NCBI GenBank assembly: GCA_900549745.1
Contig: URPJ01000001.1
Coordinates: 124,001-188,000 of the forward strand
DNA from: an uncultured Collinsella sp.
Lineage (GTDB): Bacteria > Actinomycetota > Coriobacteriia > Coriobacteriales > Coriobacteriaceae
DNA: 64,000 nt
Direction: 5' to 3'
This document shows positions 50,571 to 58,904 of this stretch, piece by piece; within the stretch, counting starts at the first letter, position 1, and each line of letters starts with the position of its first letter. The position numbers and the translations under genes are program-made. The notes beneath the pieces were generated by a model. That model had not been told where the DNA came from and did not search any database. It saw only the letters and a list, made by a program, of their open reading frames with translations.

Positions 50571-51554
50571 ATGTACGAGATCGACCTTAACCTCCCTAAG
50601 CAGATCGTCGCTGACGTCCTGTCCAACCACGAGATCCACAGTGTCGCCTTCGTCGGCTGCGGTGCTTCCATGTCCGACCTGTACCCCGCCAAGTACTTCC
50701 TGGCCAACAACACGGACAAACTGAACGTTCAGATCTTCACCGCTAACGAGTTCAACTACGACACGCCTTCCTGGGTCAACGAGCACACCTTCGTGATCAC
50801 CTGCTCCCTCGGTGGCTCCACGCCCGAGACCGTCGAGGCCAACAAGACCGCCAAGAAGCACAACTGCCCGGTCGTCTCCCTCACCAACAAGGCTGGCTCC
50901 GCTCTGACCGTCGACGCCGACCACGTCATCGTCCACGGCTTCCACGCCAACTATGCCGCCAAGGCCGAGAAGCCTGGCTACGCCATCGCTCTCGCTCTCG
51001 AGATCCTTCAGCAGACCGAGGGCTATGATCACTACGAGGATATGATCACCGGCCTCACCAACATCTTCGACCTGTGCGAGAACGCCGCTCAGCACTGCAC
51101 GAAGCTTGCCAAGAAGTTCGCTGAGGACTTCAAGGACGACAAGATGATCTACTTCATGGCTTCCGGTGCCTCCGAGAAGATGGCCTACTCTCACGCCGCC
51201 TTCCTGTTCACCGAGATGCAGTGGATCGACGCCGCCGCCTACAACACCGGCGAGTACTTCCACGGCCCGTTCGAGGTTTCCACCGAGGGTAAGCCCTACG
51301 TCTTCTTCATGTCCGATGGTGCTACCCGTCCGATGGACGCCCGCGCCCTCACCTTCCTTGAGCGCATGGGCGCCAAGGTCGCTCTGATCGACTCCAAGGA
51401 CTACGGTCTGGCCGACGCCGTGCCGGCGAGCGTCATCACCTACTTCAACCCGCTGCTGCACCTCGCCGTTATGCGCGAGTACGGCAACCAGATCGCCGAG
51501 GCCCGTCAGCACCCGCTGACCATGCGTCGCTACATGTGGAAGCTTTCCTACTAA
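50571..51554 (+). CDS. SIS-domain sugar-isomerase/deglycase-like enzyme 2 (FrlB/GfrE-F group)
   Basis: 327 residues, double SIS. AFVGCGASMSDLYPAKYF, TCSLGGSTPETVEANK, and in the second domain GEYFHGPFEV; C-terminus RRYMWKLSY. Clearly related to the proteins at 45181 and 57805 and to E. coli FrlB. As the last gene of the mannose-family PTS operon it most likely acts on the PTS product. GAAAGGA lies 8-15 bases before the ATG at 50571; an in-frame ATG at 50562 touches that site. Strong codon bias suggests it is the main enzyme of the three. Confidence 0.85.
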   Translation: MYEIDLNLPKQIVADVLSNHEIHSVAFVGCGASMSDLYPAKYFLANNTDKLNVQIFTANEFNYDTPSWVNEHTFVITCSLGGSTPETVEANKTAKKHNCPVVSLTNKAGSALTVDADHVIVHGFHANYAAKAEKPGYAIALALEILQQTEGYDHYEDMITGLTNIFDLCENAAQHCTKLAKKFAEDFKDDKMIYFMASGASEKMAYSHAAFLFTEMQWIDAAAYNTGEYFHGPFEVSTEGKPYVFFMSDGATRPMDARALTFLERMGAKVALIDSKDYGLADAVPASVITYFNPLLHLAVMREYGNQIAEARQHPLTMRRYMWKLSY

Positions 51555-51585
51555 TCACAAGTAAGTAAACCTTACGGGTTGATTG

Positions 51586-51620
51586 AAAGGGGATGGGGTT
51601 TACGCCCCGTCCCCTTTTTT
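51586..51620 (+). terminator. Intrinsic terminator after SIS enzyme 2
   Basis: AAAGGGGATGGGG pairs with CCCCGTCCCCTTT (51605-51617), with more T following. Confidence 0.85.
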
Positions 51621-51640
51621 GCTCTTGAGAGGAGATGCGT

Positions 51641-52270
51641 ATGATCAAGGCAGTGCTGTTTGATATGGATGGCGTGCTGGTCGATACCGAGTGGTTCTAC
51701 AACCGCCGCCGCGTGGCGTTTATGGAGGAGAAGGGCTTCCACTTTGACGAGATCCCCGATCTTTCGGGGTCTAACGAGCCGGCCATTTGGCAGGCGCTGG
51801 TGCCCGACGATGTTGAGTTGCGCGAGCGCCTGCGCGTGGAGTACAAGCAGGTCTACAGCCCGGTCCATCCCGTTCCGTATGCCGAGCTGCTCAACGAGCA
51901 GACAGAGCCGGTGATGCGCGAACTGCACGAGCGCGGCGTGAAGTGTGCCATCGCGAGCTCGTCCTATCGCGAGCTGATTGACGAGCTGGTGGACATCGCC
52001 GGTATTGCCGACGTGTTGGACTACACCATCAGCGGCCACGAGTGCAGCGCGTTTAAGCCCGATCCCGAAATCTACCTGCGCGCCATGGAAGCGCTGGGTG
52101 TGGAGCCGGCCGAGTGCCTGGTCATCGAGGACTCGCCTTTGGGCATCGAGGCCGGCAAGCGTTCCGGCGCCCGCGTCCTGGCACTGCGTCCGCACGAGGG
52201 CGTCAACCTCGATCAATCGCGAGCCGATGCCGTTATTGATAATCTGACCGACATTTTGGCCGCTTTGTAG
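51641..52270 (+). CDS. HAD-superfamily phosphatase/phosphoglucomutase-like protein
   Basis: 209 residues. FDMDGVLVDTE with nucleophile Asp8 and acid/base Asp10, cap domain (about 17-85), motif II IASSS, motif III KPDPEIY with Lys, and motif IV VIEDSPLGIEAGK. The layout is subfamily IA, close to beta-phosphoglucomutase and sugar phosphatases; whether it is a mutase cannot be told. GAGAGGAG ends six bases before the ATG at 51641; an in-frame ATG at 51635 directly abuts it. It probably serves sugar phosphate turnover beside the PTS operon. Confidence 0.88.
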   Translation: MIKAVLFDMDGVLVDTEWFYNRRRVAFMEEKGFHFDEIPDLSGSNEPAIWQALVPDDVELRERLRVEYKQVYSPVHPVPYAELLNEQTEPVMRELHERGVKCAIASSSYRELIDELVDIAGIADVLDYTISGHECSAFKPDPEIYLRAMEALGVEPAECLVIEDSPLGIEAGKRSGARVLALRPHEGVNLDQSRADAVIDNLTDILAAL

Positions 52271-52367
52271 TGTCAATCCGCCGCGAGAAGCACGGGTTCA
52301 AACGTTTTTTGCGGTGGACTGGCTCAATTTGGTTTCGATTTTGATCCGTTTGGCTTCGATTCGGACT

Positions 52368-52486
52368 AAGTGAGTAGACTTTTTGGCGCAGGCCGAGCAC
52401 AATGCATATCTTCCTTTGTAAAACCGCAGGTCACAGGGGTGGCGGTTTTGGGTGTGCTCGGCAGATCGTAAAAAGTCTACTCACTT
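52368..52486. repeat. 119-bp nested inverted repeat (MITE-like)
   Basis: Outer arms AAGTGAGTAGACTTTTT (52368-52384) and its complement (52470-52486) are perfect over 17 bases. Middle arms GCCGAGCAC (52392-52400) / GTGCTCGGC (52454-52462) and inner arms AAAACCGC (52420-52427) / GCGGTTTT (52442-52449) nest inside. The rest of 52271-52625 holds the YitT promoter (TACAAT at 52574-52579). Confidence 0.8.
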
Positions 52487-52625
52487 GGAATTTTGCCCTT
52501 TGGTCGTGGGGGTTGCTGGTCCCGTTTTGGTTGTCGAGGGAGGTTGAATTGAAGCGCCCCCGCACGCTCCATGCTACAATCGCGGGCATGCCCCACAACC
52601 ACATCTGCCTTCGAAAGGAGCCTAC

Positions 52626-53633
52626 GTGGCGAACGCCATCGATCAGCTCACGGACCGCGTGCTCATGCTCGGCCGCCTCACCATCGTCCGCCGTGCCATT
52701 ACTGCCGTGGCGGTCACAATTTCTGCCGTCCTCCAGACATTCCTGATCCAGGCGTTCATTCAGCCCGCCGACCTGCTTCCGAGCGGCCTCACCGGCGTTG
52801 CGGTCCTGCTCGATCGCGTTACCTCGCTGGGCGGCGTTCACATCGACATTTCGCTCGGTATGCTCGCGCTCAACATCCCCGTGGCGCTCCTATGCTGGAG
52901 CGGCATTAGCAAGCGCTTCGTCATCTTCTCGATGATGCAGGTCGTGCTCTCGTCGCTGTTCCTCAACGTCTTTCACTTCGCTCCATTTTTGGGCGACAAG
53001 ATCATGCTCATCATTTTTGGCGGCGTGGTCTCGGGTCTGGGCGCTGCCATCGCACTTAAATCCGGCGCATCCACCGGCGGCACCGACTTTATCGCGCTGT
53101 GGGTTTCCAACCACACGGGCAAGACCATCTGGGGCGTCATCTTTGGTTTCAACTGCTTTATCCTGGCGATCTTTGGCTTTATGTTTGGCTGGGACAAGGC
53201 GGCGTATTCCATCGTGTTCCAGTTTATTTCGACCAAGACCATCGACAGTTTCTATCGTCGCTACGATCGTGTGACGCTGCAGATTACGACGCGCAAGGCA
53301 GACGAGGTCATGACTGCCTACGTAAACCATTTTCAGCACGGCATTAGCTGCGCCGAGGTCGTCGGCGGATACAGCCGCGAAAAGATGTACCTGCTGAACA
53401 CCGTTGTTTCGACCTACGAGAGCCAGGACATTATCAAGTTGGTGTGCGACGTTGATCCCGGCGCCGTGATCAACGTGTTCCACACGCTCAACTTTGTGGG
53501 CGGCTGGTGGGGCGGTCATGTCGACGAGCCCATGCCCACGGCCGTTCCCGATCCCGACAAGCCCGCACGCATGGCCAGCAGGCAGGCGCGCCTCAGCGAA
53601 CAGGACAGCCTGCAGCAGGACGACGGCAAGTAG
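52626..53633 (+). CDS. YitT-family membrane protein
   Basis: 335 residues. Five hydrophobic helices (about 20-205) with GLTGVAVLLDRVTSLGG, GASTGGTDFIALWVS (the family GGTD motif), then a C-terminal DUF2179 domain (about 220-300) of cytosolic ferredoxin-like fold. The function of the family is not established. GTG start at 52626 with AAAGGAG upstream. A charged Q/D-rich tail ends the protein. Own transcription unit. Confidence 0.88.
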   Translation: MANAIDQLTDRVLMLGRLTIVRRAITAVAVTISAVLQTFLIQAFIQPADLLPSGLTGVAVLLDRVTSLGGVHIDISLGMLALNIPVALLCWSGISKRFVIFSMMQVVLSSLFLNVFHFAPFLGDKIMLIIFGGVVSGLGAAIALKSGASTGGTDFIALWVSNHTGKTIWGVIFGFNCFILAIFGFMFGWDKAAYSIVFQFISTKTIDSFYRRYDRVTLQITTRKADEVMTAYVNHFQHGISCAEVVGGYSREKMYLLNTVVSTYESQDIIKLVCDVDPGAVINVFHTLNFVGGWWGGHVDEPMPTAVPDPDKPARMASRQARLSEQDSLQQDDGK

Positions 53634-53673
53634 GGTATTGGCATTTTGCCGGTCCTGCGCAACCCATCCGAAC

Positions 53674-53713
53674 GAGCCCCCCGAAAGCCCCGTTGCTTTC
53701 GAGGGCTCTCGTT
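53674..53713 (+). terminator. Intrinsic terminator of the YitT gene
   Basis: GAGCCCCCCGAAAGC pairs with GCTTTCGAGGGCTC, followed by TCGTTT. The sequence after it is the family C tail. Confidence 0.8.
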
Positions 53714-53760
53714 TGCCCAGATAAAACCTACCAAAATGAAGCTGTCGCTTTTTGGTAGGG
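53709..53760. repeat. Family C tail element (second hairpin after a terminator)
   Basis: CGTTTGCCCAGATAAAACCT ACCAAAAT (53710-53737), ending in TTTTTGGTAGG, which pairs with CCTACCAAAA. The same tail, 27 of 28 bases identical, follows a different hairpin on the minus strand at 63312-63285. Confidence 0.75.
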
Positions 53761-53798
53761 AGGGTGTATCGTTTTATCAATATGAGGTAACATGAAAC

Positions 53799-53818
53799 TA
53801 GACGTTATATACGTATTA
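53799..53818. promoter_or_regulatory. Candidate autoregulatory operator of GntR regulator 2
   Basis: TAGACGTTATATACGTATTA. AGACGTTATA is shared with the site before the PTS operon. Confidence 0.55.
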
Positions 53819-53851
53819 GAAATTTAGCTATTTTGATAAGAGTGATCAGAT

Positions 53852-54571
53852 ATGCCTGCGCCCAAAAATGCACCGCTTTACCAGCAGATTTATGACGAAA
53901 TCAAGGATGCGATCGAGAAAGGTGTTTATGCACCCAAGGAGCGTATTCCGTCCGAGCTTGAACTAGCCGAGCAGTACGAGGTGAGCCGTATTACGGTGCG
54001 CCGCGCTGTCGAGGAGCTGTGCTCCGATGGTTACCTGGTTAAGCAGCAGGGCCGCGGCACCTTTGTCTCCACGCCGCACATCAATCGCCAGTTCCACGCC
54101 TCGACGCTGCAGACGTTTACCGCGCTGTGTGCCGGCAACGGCATGAAGGCCGGTGCGCATGTGATCGATCGCCAGATCGTTCCGGCGCGCCAAAACGAGA
54201 TGGAGTTCTTTGGCCTGCAGAAGGATGCGCTGCTGCTGCATATCAAGCGCGTGCGTACGGCCGACGGCGAGCCCATCTTTGAGGAGAACATCTTTGTGCC
54301 GTTTGATGCCTACCGCGAGCTGTTGACGGCCGATCTTGAGGACAAGTCGATTTTTGCCGAGGTCGAGCGTGTTGGCGGAATCCCGATTGTCTCGGTTGGC
54401 TACCGTACGGTCGAGGCTGTTCGCGCCAATGCCCAGCAGGCGGCCGAGTTGGGCATTGCTCCGCACGATCCACTGCTCAACCTGCGTGCCGGCTTTACCG
54501 GTCCTAATGGCGAACCGGTCCTGATGGGTAAGCAGTACTACGTGGGATCGCGCTACGTTATGGTCATGTAG
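53852..54571 (+). CDS. GntR/UTRA transcriptional regulator (regulator 2 of the sugar-amine block)
   Basis: 239 residues. Winged helix (PLYQQIYDEIKDAIEKGVYA, RIPSELELAEQ, VSRITVRRAVEEL, wing QQGRGTFVS) and a UTRA domain (about 90-235). Close in layout to the regulator at 56905 (both start PLYQQ and keep VRRAIEEL-like recognition helices) and less so to the one at 44253. Shared operator-like motifs point to the PTS operon and the EamA gene as targets. It lies between YitT and recQ. Confidence 0.92.
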   Translation: MPAPKNAPLYQQIYDEIKDAIEKGVYAPKERIPSELELAEQYEVSRITVRRAVEELCSDGYLVKQQGRGTFVSTPHINRQFHASTLQTFTALCAGNGMKAGAHVIDRQIVPARQNEMEFFGLQKDALLLHIKRVRTADGEPIFEENIFVPFDAYRELLTADLEDKSIFAEVERVGGIPIVSVGYRTVEAVRANAQQAAELGIAPHDPLLNLRAGFTGPNGEPVLMGKQYYVGSRYVMVM

Positions 54572-54575
54572 GGTT

Positions 54576-54616
54576 GGTTCCGCCGTTCTGACGAACGGCG
54601 GACCGGCCGACGCTGC
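54576..54616. repeat. Family E hairpin element, copy 2
   Basis: GGTTCCGCCGTTC/GAACGGCGGACC with the same GGCCGACGCTGC tail as 46182-46222. Further downstream AAACGCCCCTAAGCG (54617-54631) pairs exactly with CGCTTAGGGGCGTTT (54700-54714). Confidence 0.75.
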
Positions 54617-54763
54617 AAACGCCCCTAAGCGGCAATCTGACGTTCAATCGTCGGTCGCGTACCGAAGTACGCTTCCCTCCTCTTTCACGTCACCTTGCTC
54701 GCTTAGGGGCGTTTTCGCTGACTTATGCTCAACCAGCGACGTTTCCACGCTTGTCAAGAGCTT

Positions 54764-54817
54764 AGTCATTGGGGACGTTCTTAAACGACTAGTCATTCAA
54801 GAACGTCCCCAATGACT
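54764..54817. repeat. Family B intergenic repeat, perfect copy
   Basis: AGTCATTGGGGACGTTCTT and its exact reverse complement enclose AAACGACTAGTCATTC. The best preserved copy in the window. Confidence 0.75.
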
Positions 54818-54919
54818 ACCGTTCCTTTCGGACTGCATCGCCCGTGGCCGACAGCGGCGCGGCACCGGTCCGCGTGGCGGCGTATAATCTGCGGCAGATG
54901 ACTTGGACGTTAGGAAACC

Positions 54920-56902
54920 ATGACCGATAGCATGCAGCAGATGGCGCTCGACACGCTCGGCGCCTATTTTGGCTACACCTCGTTTCGCTCGGGACAGGAC
55001 CGCATGGTCGATGCGATTCTCGCCGGTCGCGATGCGCTGGGTGTTATGCCCACGGGCGCCGGCAAGTCCATTTGCTACCAGGTGCCCGCGCTCATGCTGC
55101 CCGGCATCACCTTTGTGGTGAGTCCGCTGCTGTCGCTTATGGAGGACCAGACCCGTGCGTTGCTCGCGGCGGGTGCGCGACCCAGCTATCTCAACTCCAG
55201 CCTTACTCCGGCCCAGCAAAACACCGTGCTCAAGCGGGCGCGCGAGGGCCGCTACCAGCTTATGTACGTGGCGCCCGAGCGCTTGCTCGAGCCGCGTTTT
55301 TTGGCCTTTGCGCAGGAGGCCGCGGCGGACGGCGGCATTGGCGTGCCGCTCGTAGCCATTGACGAGGCCCACTGCGTGAGCCAATGGGGTCAGGATTTCC
55401 GCCCCGCCTACCTGCGGATTCGCGAGTTCATCGATTCCCTGCCGCAGCGCCCCATCGTGGCGGCCTTTACCGCTACGGCAACCGAGCGCGTGCGTGCGGA
55501 CATTCAGCAGATGCTTGGCCTGCAAAACCCCGCGACGGTGGTGACGGGCTTCGATCGCAAGAACCTCTACTTTGGCTGCGAGGAGATGGGCGACAAGGCC
55601 AAGGCCGCGTGGGTGCGCGACTATGTGATTGCGCATTCGAGCGAGAGCGGCATCGTGTATTGCTCGACCCGCAAGACAGTTGATGCGCTGGCAGGCGAGC
55701 TTGCCGAAGCGCTGGGCCCCAGCGGCATTCGCGTTGGCCGCTACCATGCCGGCATGGATAACGATGCCCGCCGCCAAAGCCAGCGCGCCTTTATCGACGA
55801 CGACATCCAGGTGATGGTTGCCACCAACGCCTTTGGCATGGGCATCGACAAGCCCAACGTGCGCTACGTGATCCACAACAACGTGCCCGAGAGCATCGAG
55901 GCCTACTACCAGGAGGCGGGCCGCGCCGGTCGCGACGGCGACCCGGCCAGCTGCCACTTGCTGTGGAACGGCAACGATTTTCGCATGCGCCGCTTTCTAA
56001 TCGACCGCGGCGATGCTGCCGATGAGGCGCTCGACGACGAGCAGCGCGCATGGGCGCTCCAGAATCGATATCGCCTGCTCAGCCAGATGGAGGGCTACTG
56101 CAATACCACCGGCTGCCTGCGCGAATACATGCTGCGCTACTTTGGCGACGAGGCCGCGGCCGAGCATGCTGCCGCGGCTGGTGCGGGCGGCACCGCCACG
56201 GACGACGCCGAGGGCTGCGGCAACTGCAGCAACTGCCTCACGCAGTTCGATGTCGAGGACGTCACCGATATGGCCCGCGCCGCCGTGCGCTATGTGACCA
56301 CGCGCCCCATGCGCTTTGGCAAATCGCTGGTCGCCGACGTGCTCCACGGCGGCAACACCGAGCGCATTCGCCAGATGCATCTGGACGAGGACCGCGGCTA
56401 CGGTGAGCTGTCGAGCGAATCGGTCGGGCGCATCAAGGACATCATCGGCCAGCTGTGCGGCCGCGGTTATCTGGCCACCTCGCAGGGGCAGTACCCGGTC
56501 GTGGGGCTGGGCCCGCGCGCCGGCGAGGTCGAGGACGAGGCGTTCGCCTTTACCGTTAAGCGTCGCGCGTCCAAGCGCAAAGCTTCGGCCCGCGCCCGCC
56601 GTGCCGTCGATCTGCTACGCGAGGAGGCCGAGCTGGATCAGCGCCCGCGCGTTGGCGACGATGCCGAGCTGTTCGAGCGCCTGCGTGCCCTCCGCAAGGA
56701 GATCTCGACGGAGCTGGAGATGGCGCCGTATATGGTCTTTTCCGACAAGGCCCTGCGCGGTCTGTGCCGCCTGCGTCCACAGACGCGCGACGAGCTTATC
56801 CAGGTCAACGGCATCGGCGAGAAAAAGGCCGACGCCTTTGGCGAGCAGTTTATGGCGGCGATTGAAGAGTTTGAGTCCGAGCATGCACGGGATGGAGCGT
56901 AA
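54920..56902 (+). CDS. recQ: RecQ-family DNA helicase
   Basis: 660 residues. Helicase motifs: FRSGQDRMVDAIL (motif 0), Walker A PTGAGKS with Lys49, DEAHCVSQWGQDFRP, TATATERV, and YYQEAGRAGRDG. Zinc-binding cysteines include CGNCSNC near 435; an RQC winged helix and a C-terminal HRDC domain (LRKEISTELEMAPYMVFSD onward) follow. It unwinds recombination intermediates. TATAAT at 54884-54889 is a good -10. The next gene, a GntR regulator, starts 2 bases after its stop, so the two share a transcript. Confidence 0.96.
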   Translation: MTDSMQQMALDTLGAYFGYTSFRSGQDRMVDAILAGRDALGVMPTGAGKSICYQVPALMLPGITFVVSPLLSLMEDQTRALLAAGARPSYLNSSLTPAQQNTVLKRAREGRYQLMYVAPERLLEPRFLAFAQEAAADGGIGVPLVAIDEAHCVSQWGQDFRPAYLRIREFIDSLPQRPIVAAFTATATERVRADIQQMLGLQNPATVVTGFDRKNLYFGCEEMGDKAKAAWVRDYVIAHSSESGIVYCSTRKTVDALAGELAEALGPSGIRVGRYHAGMDNDARRQSQRAFIDDDIQVMVATNAFGMGIDKPNVRYVIHNNVPESIEAYYQEAGRAGRDGDPASCHLLWNGNDFRMRRFLIDRGDAADEALDDEQRAWALQNRYRLLSQMEGYCNTTGCLREYMLRYFGDEAAAEHAAAAGAGGTATDDAEGCGNCSNCLTQFDVEDVTDMARAAVRYVTTRPMRFGKSLVADVLHGGNTERIRQMHLDEDRGYGELSSESVGRIKDIIGQLCGRGYLATSQGQYPVVGLGPRAGEVEDEAFAFTVKRRASKRKASARARRAVDLLREEAELDQRPRVGDDAELFERLRALRKEISTELEMAPYMVFSDKALRGLCRLRPQTRDELIQVNGIGEKKADAFGEQFMAAIEEFESEHARDGA

Positions 56903-56904
56903 CG

Positions 56905-57660
56905 ATGGCATTCGACGATAAAACCGAGCGCACTGAGGTGTCCGCTGTGCCGCTGTACCAGCAGGTTATGGACGATCTAAAGGGCGAGATCGCGCGTGGC
57001 GTGTACGCATCCGGCTCGCGCATTCCTTCCGAGATAGAGCTCGCGAAGTACTACGGCGTGGGACGCATCACCGTGCGCCGCGCCATCGAGGAGCTGTCGC
57101 GCGCGGGGTATCTCAACCGCCAGCAGGGGAGGGGCACGTTCGTGTGCGCGCCCAAGCTCAAGCGCAAGATTGTCCAGAAGGGTGACGTTCAGAGCTTTTC
57201 CGAGGGTTGCGCTGCCAACGACATGGTGCCGGGTGCGTGCCTGGTATCGCGCACGGTGGTTGCGGCGACGCGCGAGGACGCGGCATTCTTTGGCGTAGAG
57301 CCCGGCTGCGAGCTTATCGTGGTCGAGCGCGTGCGCACGGCAGACGGCGTGCCTGTCATGCTCGAGAACAACGCCTTTGTGCTGATCGACCATCCCTACC
57401 TGCAGACGCTGGCCGACGAGGACCTCACCGATAACTCAATCTTTGCGTTCGTTGCCGAGCATTCGGGTCGCGCGCCGCTCAAGTCCGACCCCTGCACCGT
57501 GGAGATTGCGCTTGCCGATGCTCAGACGGCCCCGCTGTTGGAGGTGCCGGTCGGCGAGCCGCTCTTTTATATGGAGGCGTACTTTACCGATGAGGACGAG
57601 CGACCCTTGCTGCTCGGACGCCAAAAGATCGTGGGCTCGCGCTACGTCTTCGACATCTAA
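56905..57660 (+). CDS. GntR/UTRA transcriptional regulator (regulator 3 of the sugar-amine block)
   Basis: 251 residues. PLYQQVMDDLKGEIARGVYA, RIPSEIELAKYYGVGRITVR and RQQGRGTFVC give the winged helix; UTRA domain about 100-245. It directly follows recQ and precedes SIS enzyme 3 by 144 bases, where ACAACATAGAAC is repeated twice. That makes a local regulator-enzyme pair with an operator unlike those of regulators 1 and 2. Confidence 0.92.
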   Translation: MAFDDKTERTEVSAVPLYQQVMDDLKGEIARGVYASGSRIPSEIELAKYYGVGRITVRRAIEELSRAGYLNRQQGRGTFVCAPKLKRKIVQKGDVQSFSEGCAANDMVPGACLVSRTVVAATREDAAFFGVEPGCELIVVERVRTADGVPVMLENNAFVLIDHPYLQTLADEDLTDNSIFAFVAEHSGRAPLKSDPCTVEIALADAQTAPLLEVPVGEPLFYMEAYFTDEDERPLLLGRQKIVGSRYVFDI

Positions 57661-57674
57661 CGTCCACAGATAGT

Positions 57675-57748
57675 ACAACATAGAACAAATTTGCCGAGAT
57701 GACTTCACGGGCGTCGTCGTGCGTGCTATAAATAGGACAACATAGAAC
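57675..57748. promoter_or_regulatory. Operator pair for GntR regulator 3
   Basis: ACAACATAGAAC at 57675-57686 and again at 57737-57748, identical over 12 bases and 62 bases apart, flanking a possible -10 (TATAAA at 57727-57732). Confidence 0.7.
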
Positions 57749-57804
57749 GACCGCAGGTACGAGCTGTCATCGTTCAAAACCGCCGCACAAGGAGGGGCAT
57801 CACC

Positions 57805-58773
57805 ATGAACGCACATGATCTGATTCAGGAAATTATCGAGCGCAAGGGCAAGATTGAGAATGTCTTTTGGATCGCTTGTGGCGGTTCGATGATTGACCTG
57901 ATGCCGGCCAACGAGCTGCTCAAGCGCGAGGCCACCACGTTTACCTCGACGGTCTACACGGCACGCGAGTTTTGCCTGATGGCCCCCAAGAGCCTAGGGC
58001 CGAAGTCGCTCGTTATTGCCTGCAGCCACAGTGGCAACACGCAGGAGGTCGTCGACGGTTGCGAGATGGCGCTGGCCGCTGGCGCCGAGGTCGTTGCCCT
58101 CACCGACTGCGAGGGCTCCAAGATCGATAACGGCAAGTGGACCACCTGGGTCTACCCCTGGGGCGAGGGCGTGCCGCAGGCCGAGGTGCCTCAGGGTATC
58201 GGCGCTCTGATCGCCGCCGAGCTGCTCGACCAGCAGGAAGGCTACGAGGCACTCGCCGACATGTATGAGGGCCTCAAGCAGATGGATGCGCTGCTGCCCA
58301 CCGCCCGCGAGAAGGTCAACGCCGAGCTGGGCGCCCGCTTTGCCGAGCTCTGCCAGCAGCACGAGTTTTTCTACATCTTGGGATCCGGACCCAACTTTAG
58401 CCAGACCTATGCCATGGCCATCTGCTCGCTCATGGAGATGCAGTGGCAGCACTGCTGCTACATCCACTCCGGCGAGTATTTCCACGGTCCTTTCGAGGCT
58501 ACCGAGCCCGGCGTGTTCTACTTTGTGCAGCTCGGATCGGGCGAGTGCCGCCCCATGGAGGAGCGCGCGCTGGCGTTCCTCAACACGCACACCGATACGG
58601 TTATGGTGCTCGATGCACTCGAGTACGGCGTGGGCGAGGTGCCCGCCAGCGTGCGTTCGTACCTGGAGCCGATCTTCTTCTACAACATGAGCTGCGAGCT
58701 GCGCGCCGCCCGCGGCAAGGTGTTCGACCACAGCCCTGAGATTCGTCGCTACATGGGCATCGAGCAGTACTAG
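57805..58773 (+). CDS. SIS-domain sugar-isomerase/deglycase-like enzyme 3 (FrlB/GfrE-F group)
   Basis: 322 residues, double SIS. FWIACGGSMIDLMPANELL, IACSHSGNTQEVVDGCEMA, then GEYFHGPFEATEPGVF in the second domain, close to FrlB (EFRHGPLEIVEPGVPF); the C-terminus RRYMGIEQY is closer to FrlB than that of the other two paralogues. So a fructoselysine-6-phosphate-like substrate is more plausible here, but this is inference. AAGGAGGGG precedes the ATG. No dedicated transporter is adjacent; the PTS at 47.7 kb is the nearest. Confidence 0.84.
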   Translation: MNAHDLIQEIIERKGKIENVFWIACGGSMIDLMPANELLKREATTFTSTVYTAREFCLMAPKSLGPKSLVIACSHSGNTQEVVDGCEMALAAGAEVVALTDCEGSKIDNGKWTTWVYPWGEGVPQAEVPQGIGALIAAELLDQQEGYEALADMYEGLKQMDALLPTAREKVNAELGARFAELCQQHEFFYILGSGPNFSQTYAMAICSLMEMQWQHCCYIHSGEYFHGPFEATEPGVFYFVQLGSGECRPMEERALAFLNTHTDTVMVLDALEYGVGEVPASVRSYLEPIFFYNMSCELRAARGKVFDHSPEIRRYMGIEQY

Positions 58774-58825
58774 GTAACGGGAAAAGTATTCACCTTCGAT
58801 TTACAGGTGAACGGCGTGCGTAAAA

Positions 58826-58863
58826 AGCGGGCCGCGCCGGTGAGTTTCCGGTGCGGACCGCTT
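58826..58863. terminator. Terminator between convergent genes
   Basis: AAGCGG(G)CCGC(G)CCGG pairs with CCGGTGCGGACCGCTT. On the minus strand it is followed by TTTTTA, so it best serves the dehydrogenase gene. Confidence 0.7.
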
Positions 58864-58904
58864 AGTATCGCGCATAGATTCGCAAGGTTGCGGCAGCCAG
58901 CGGC

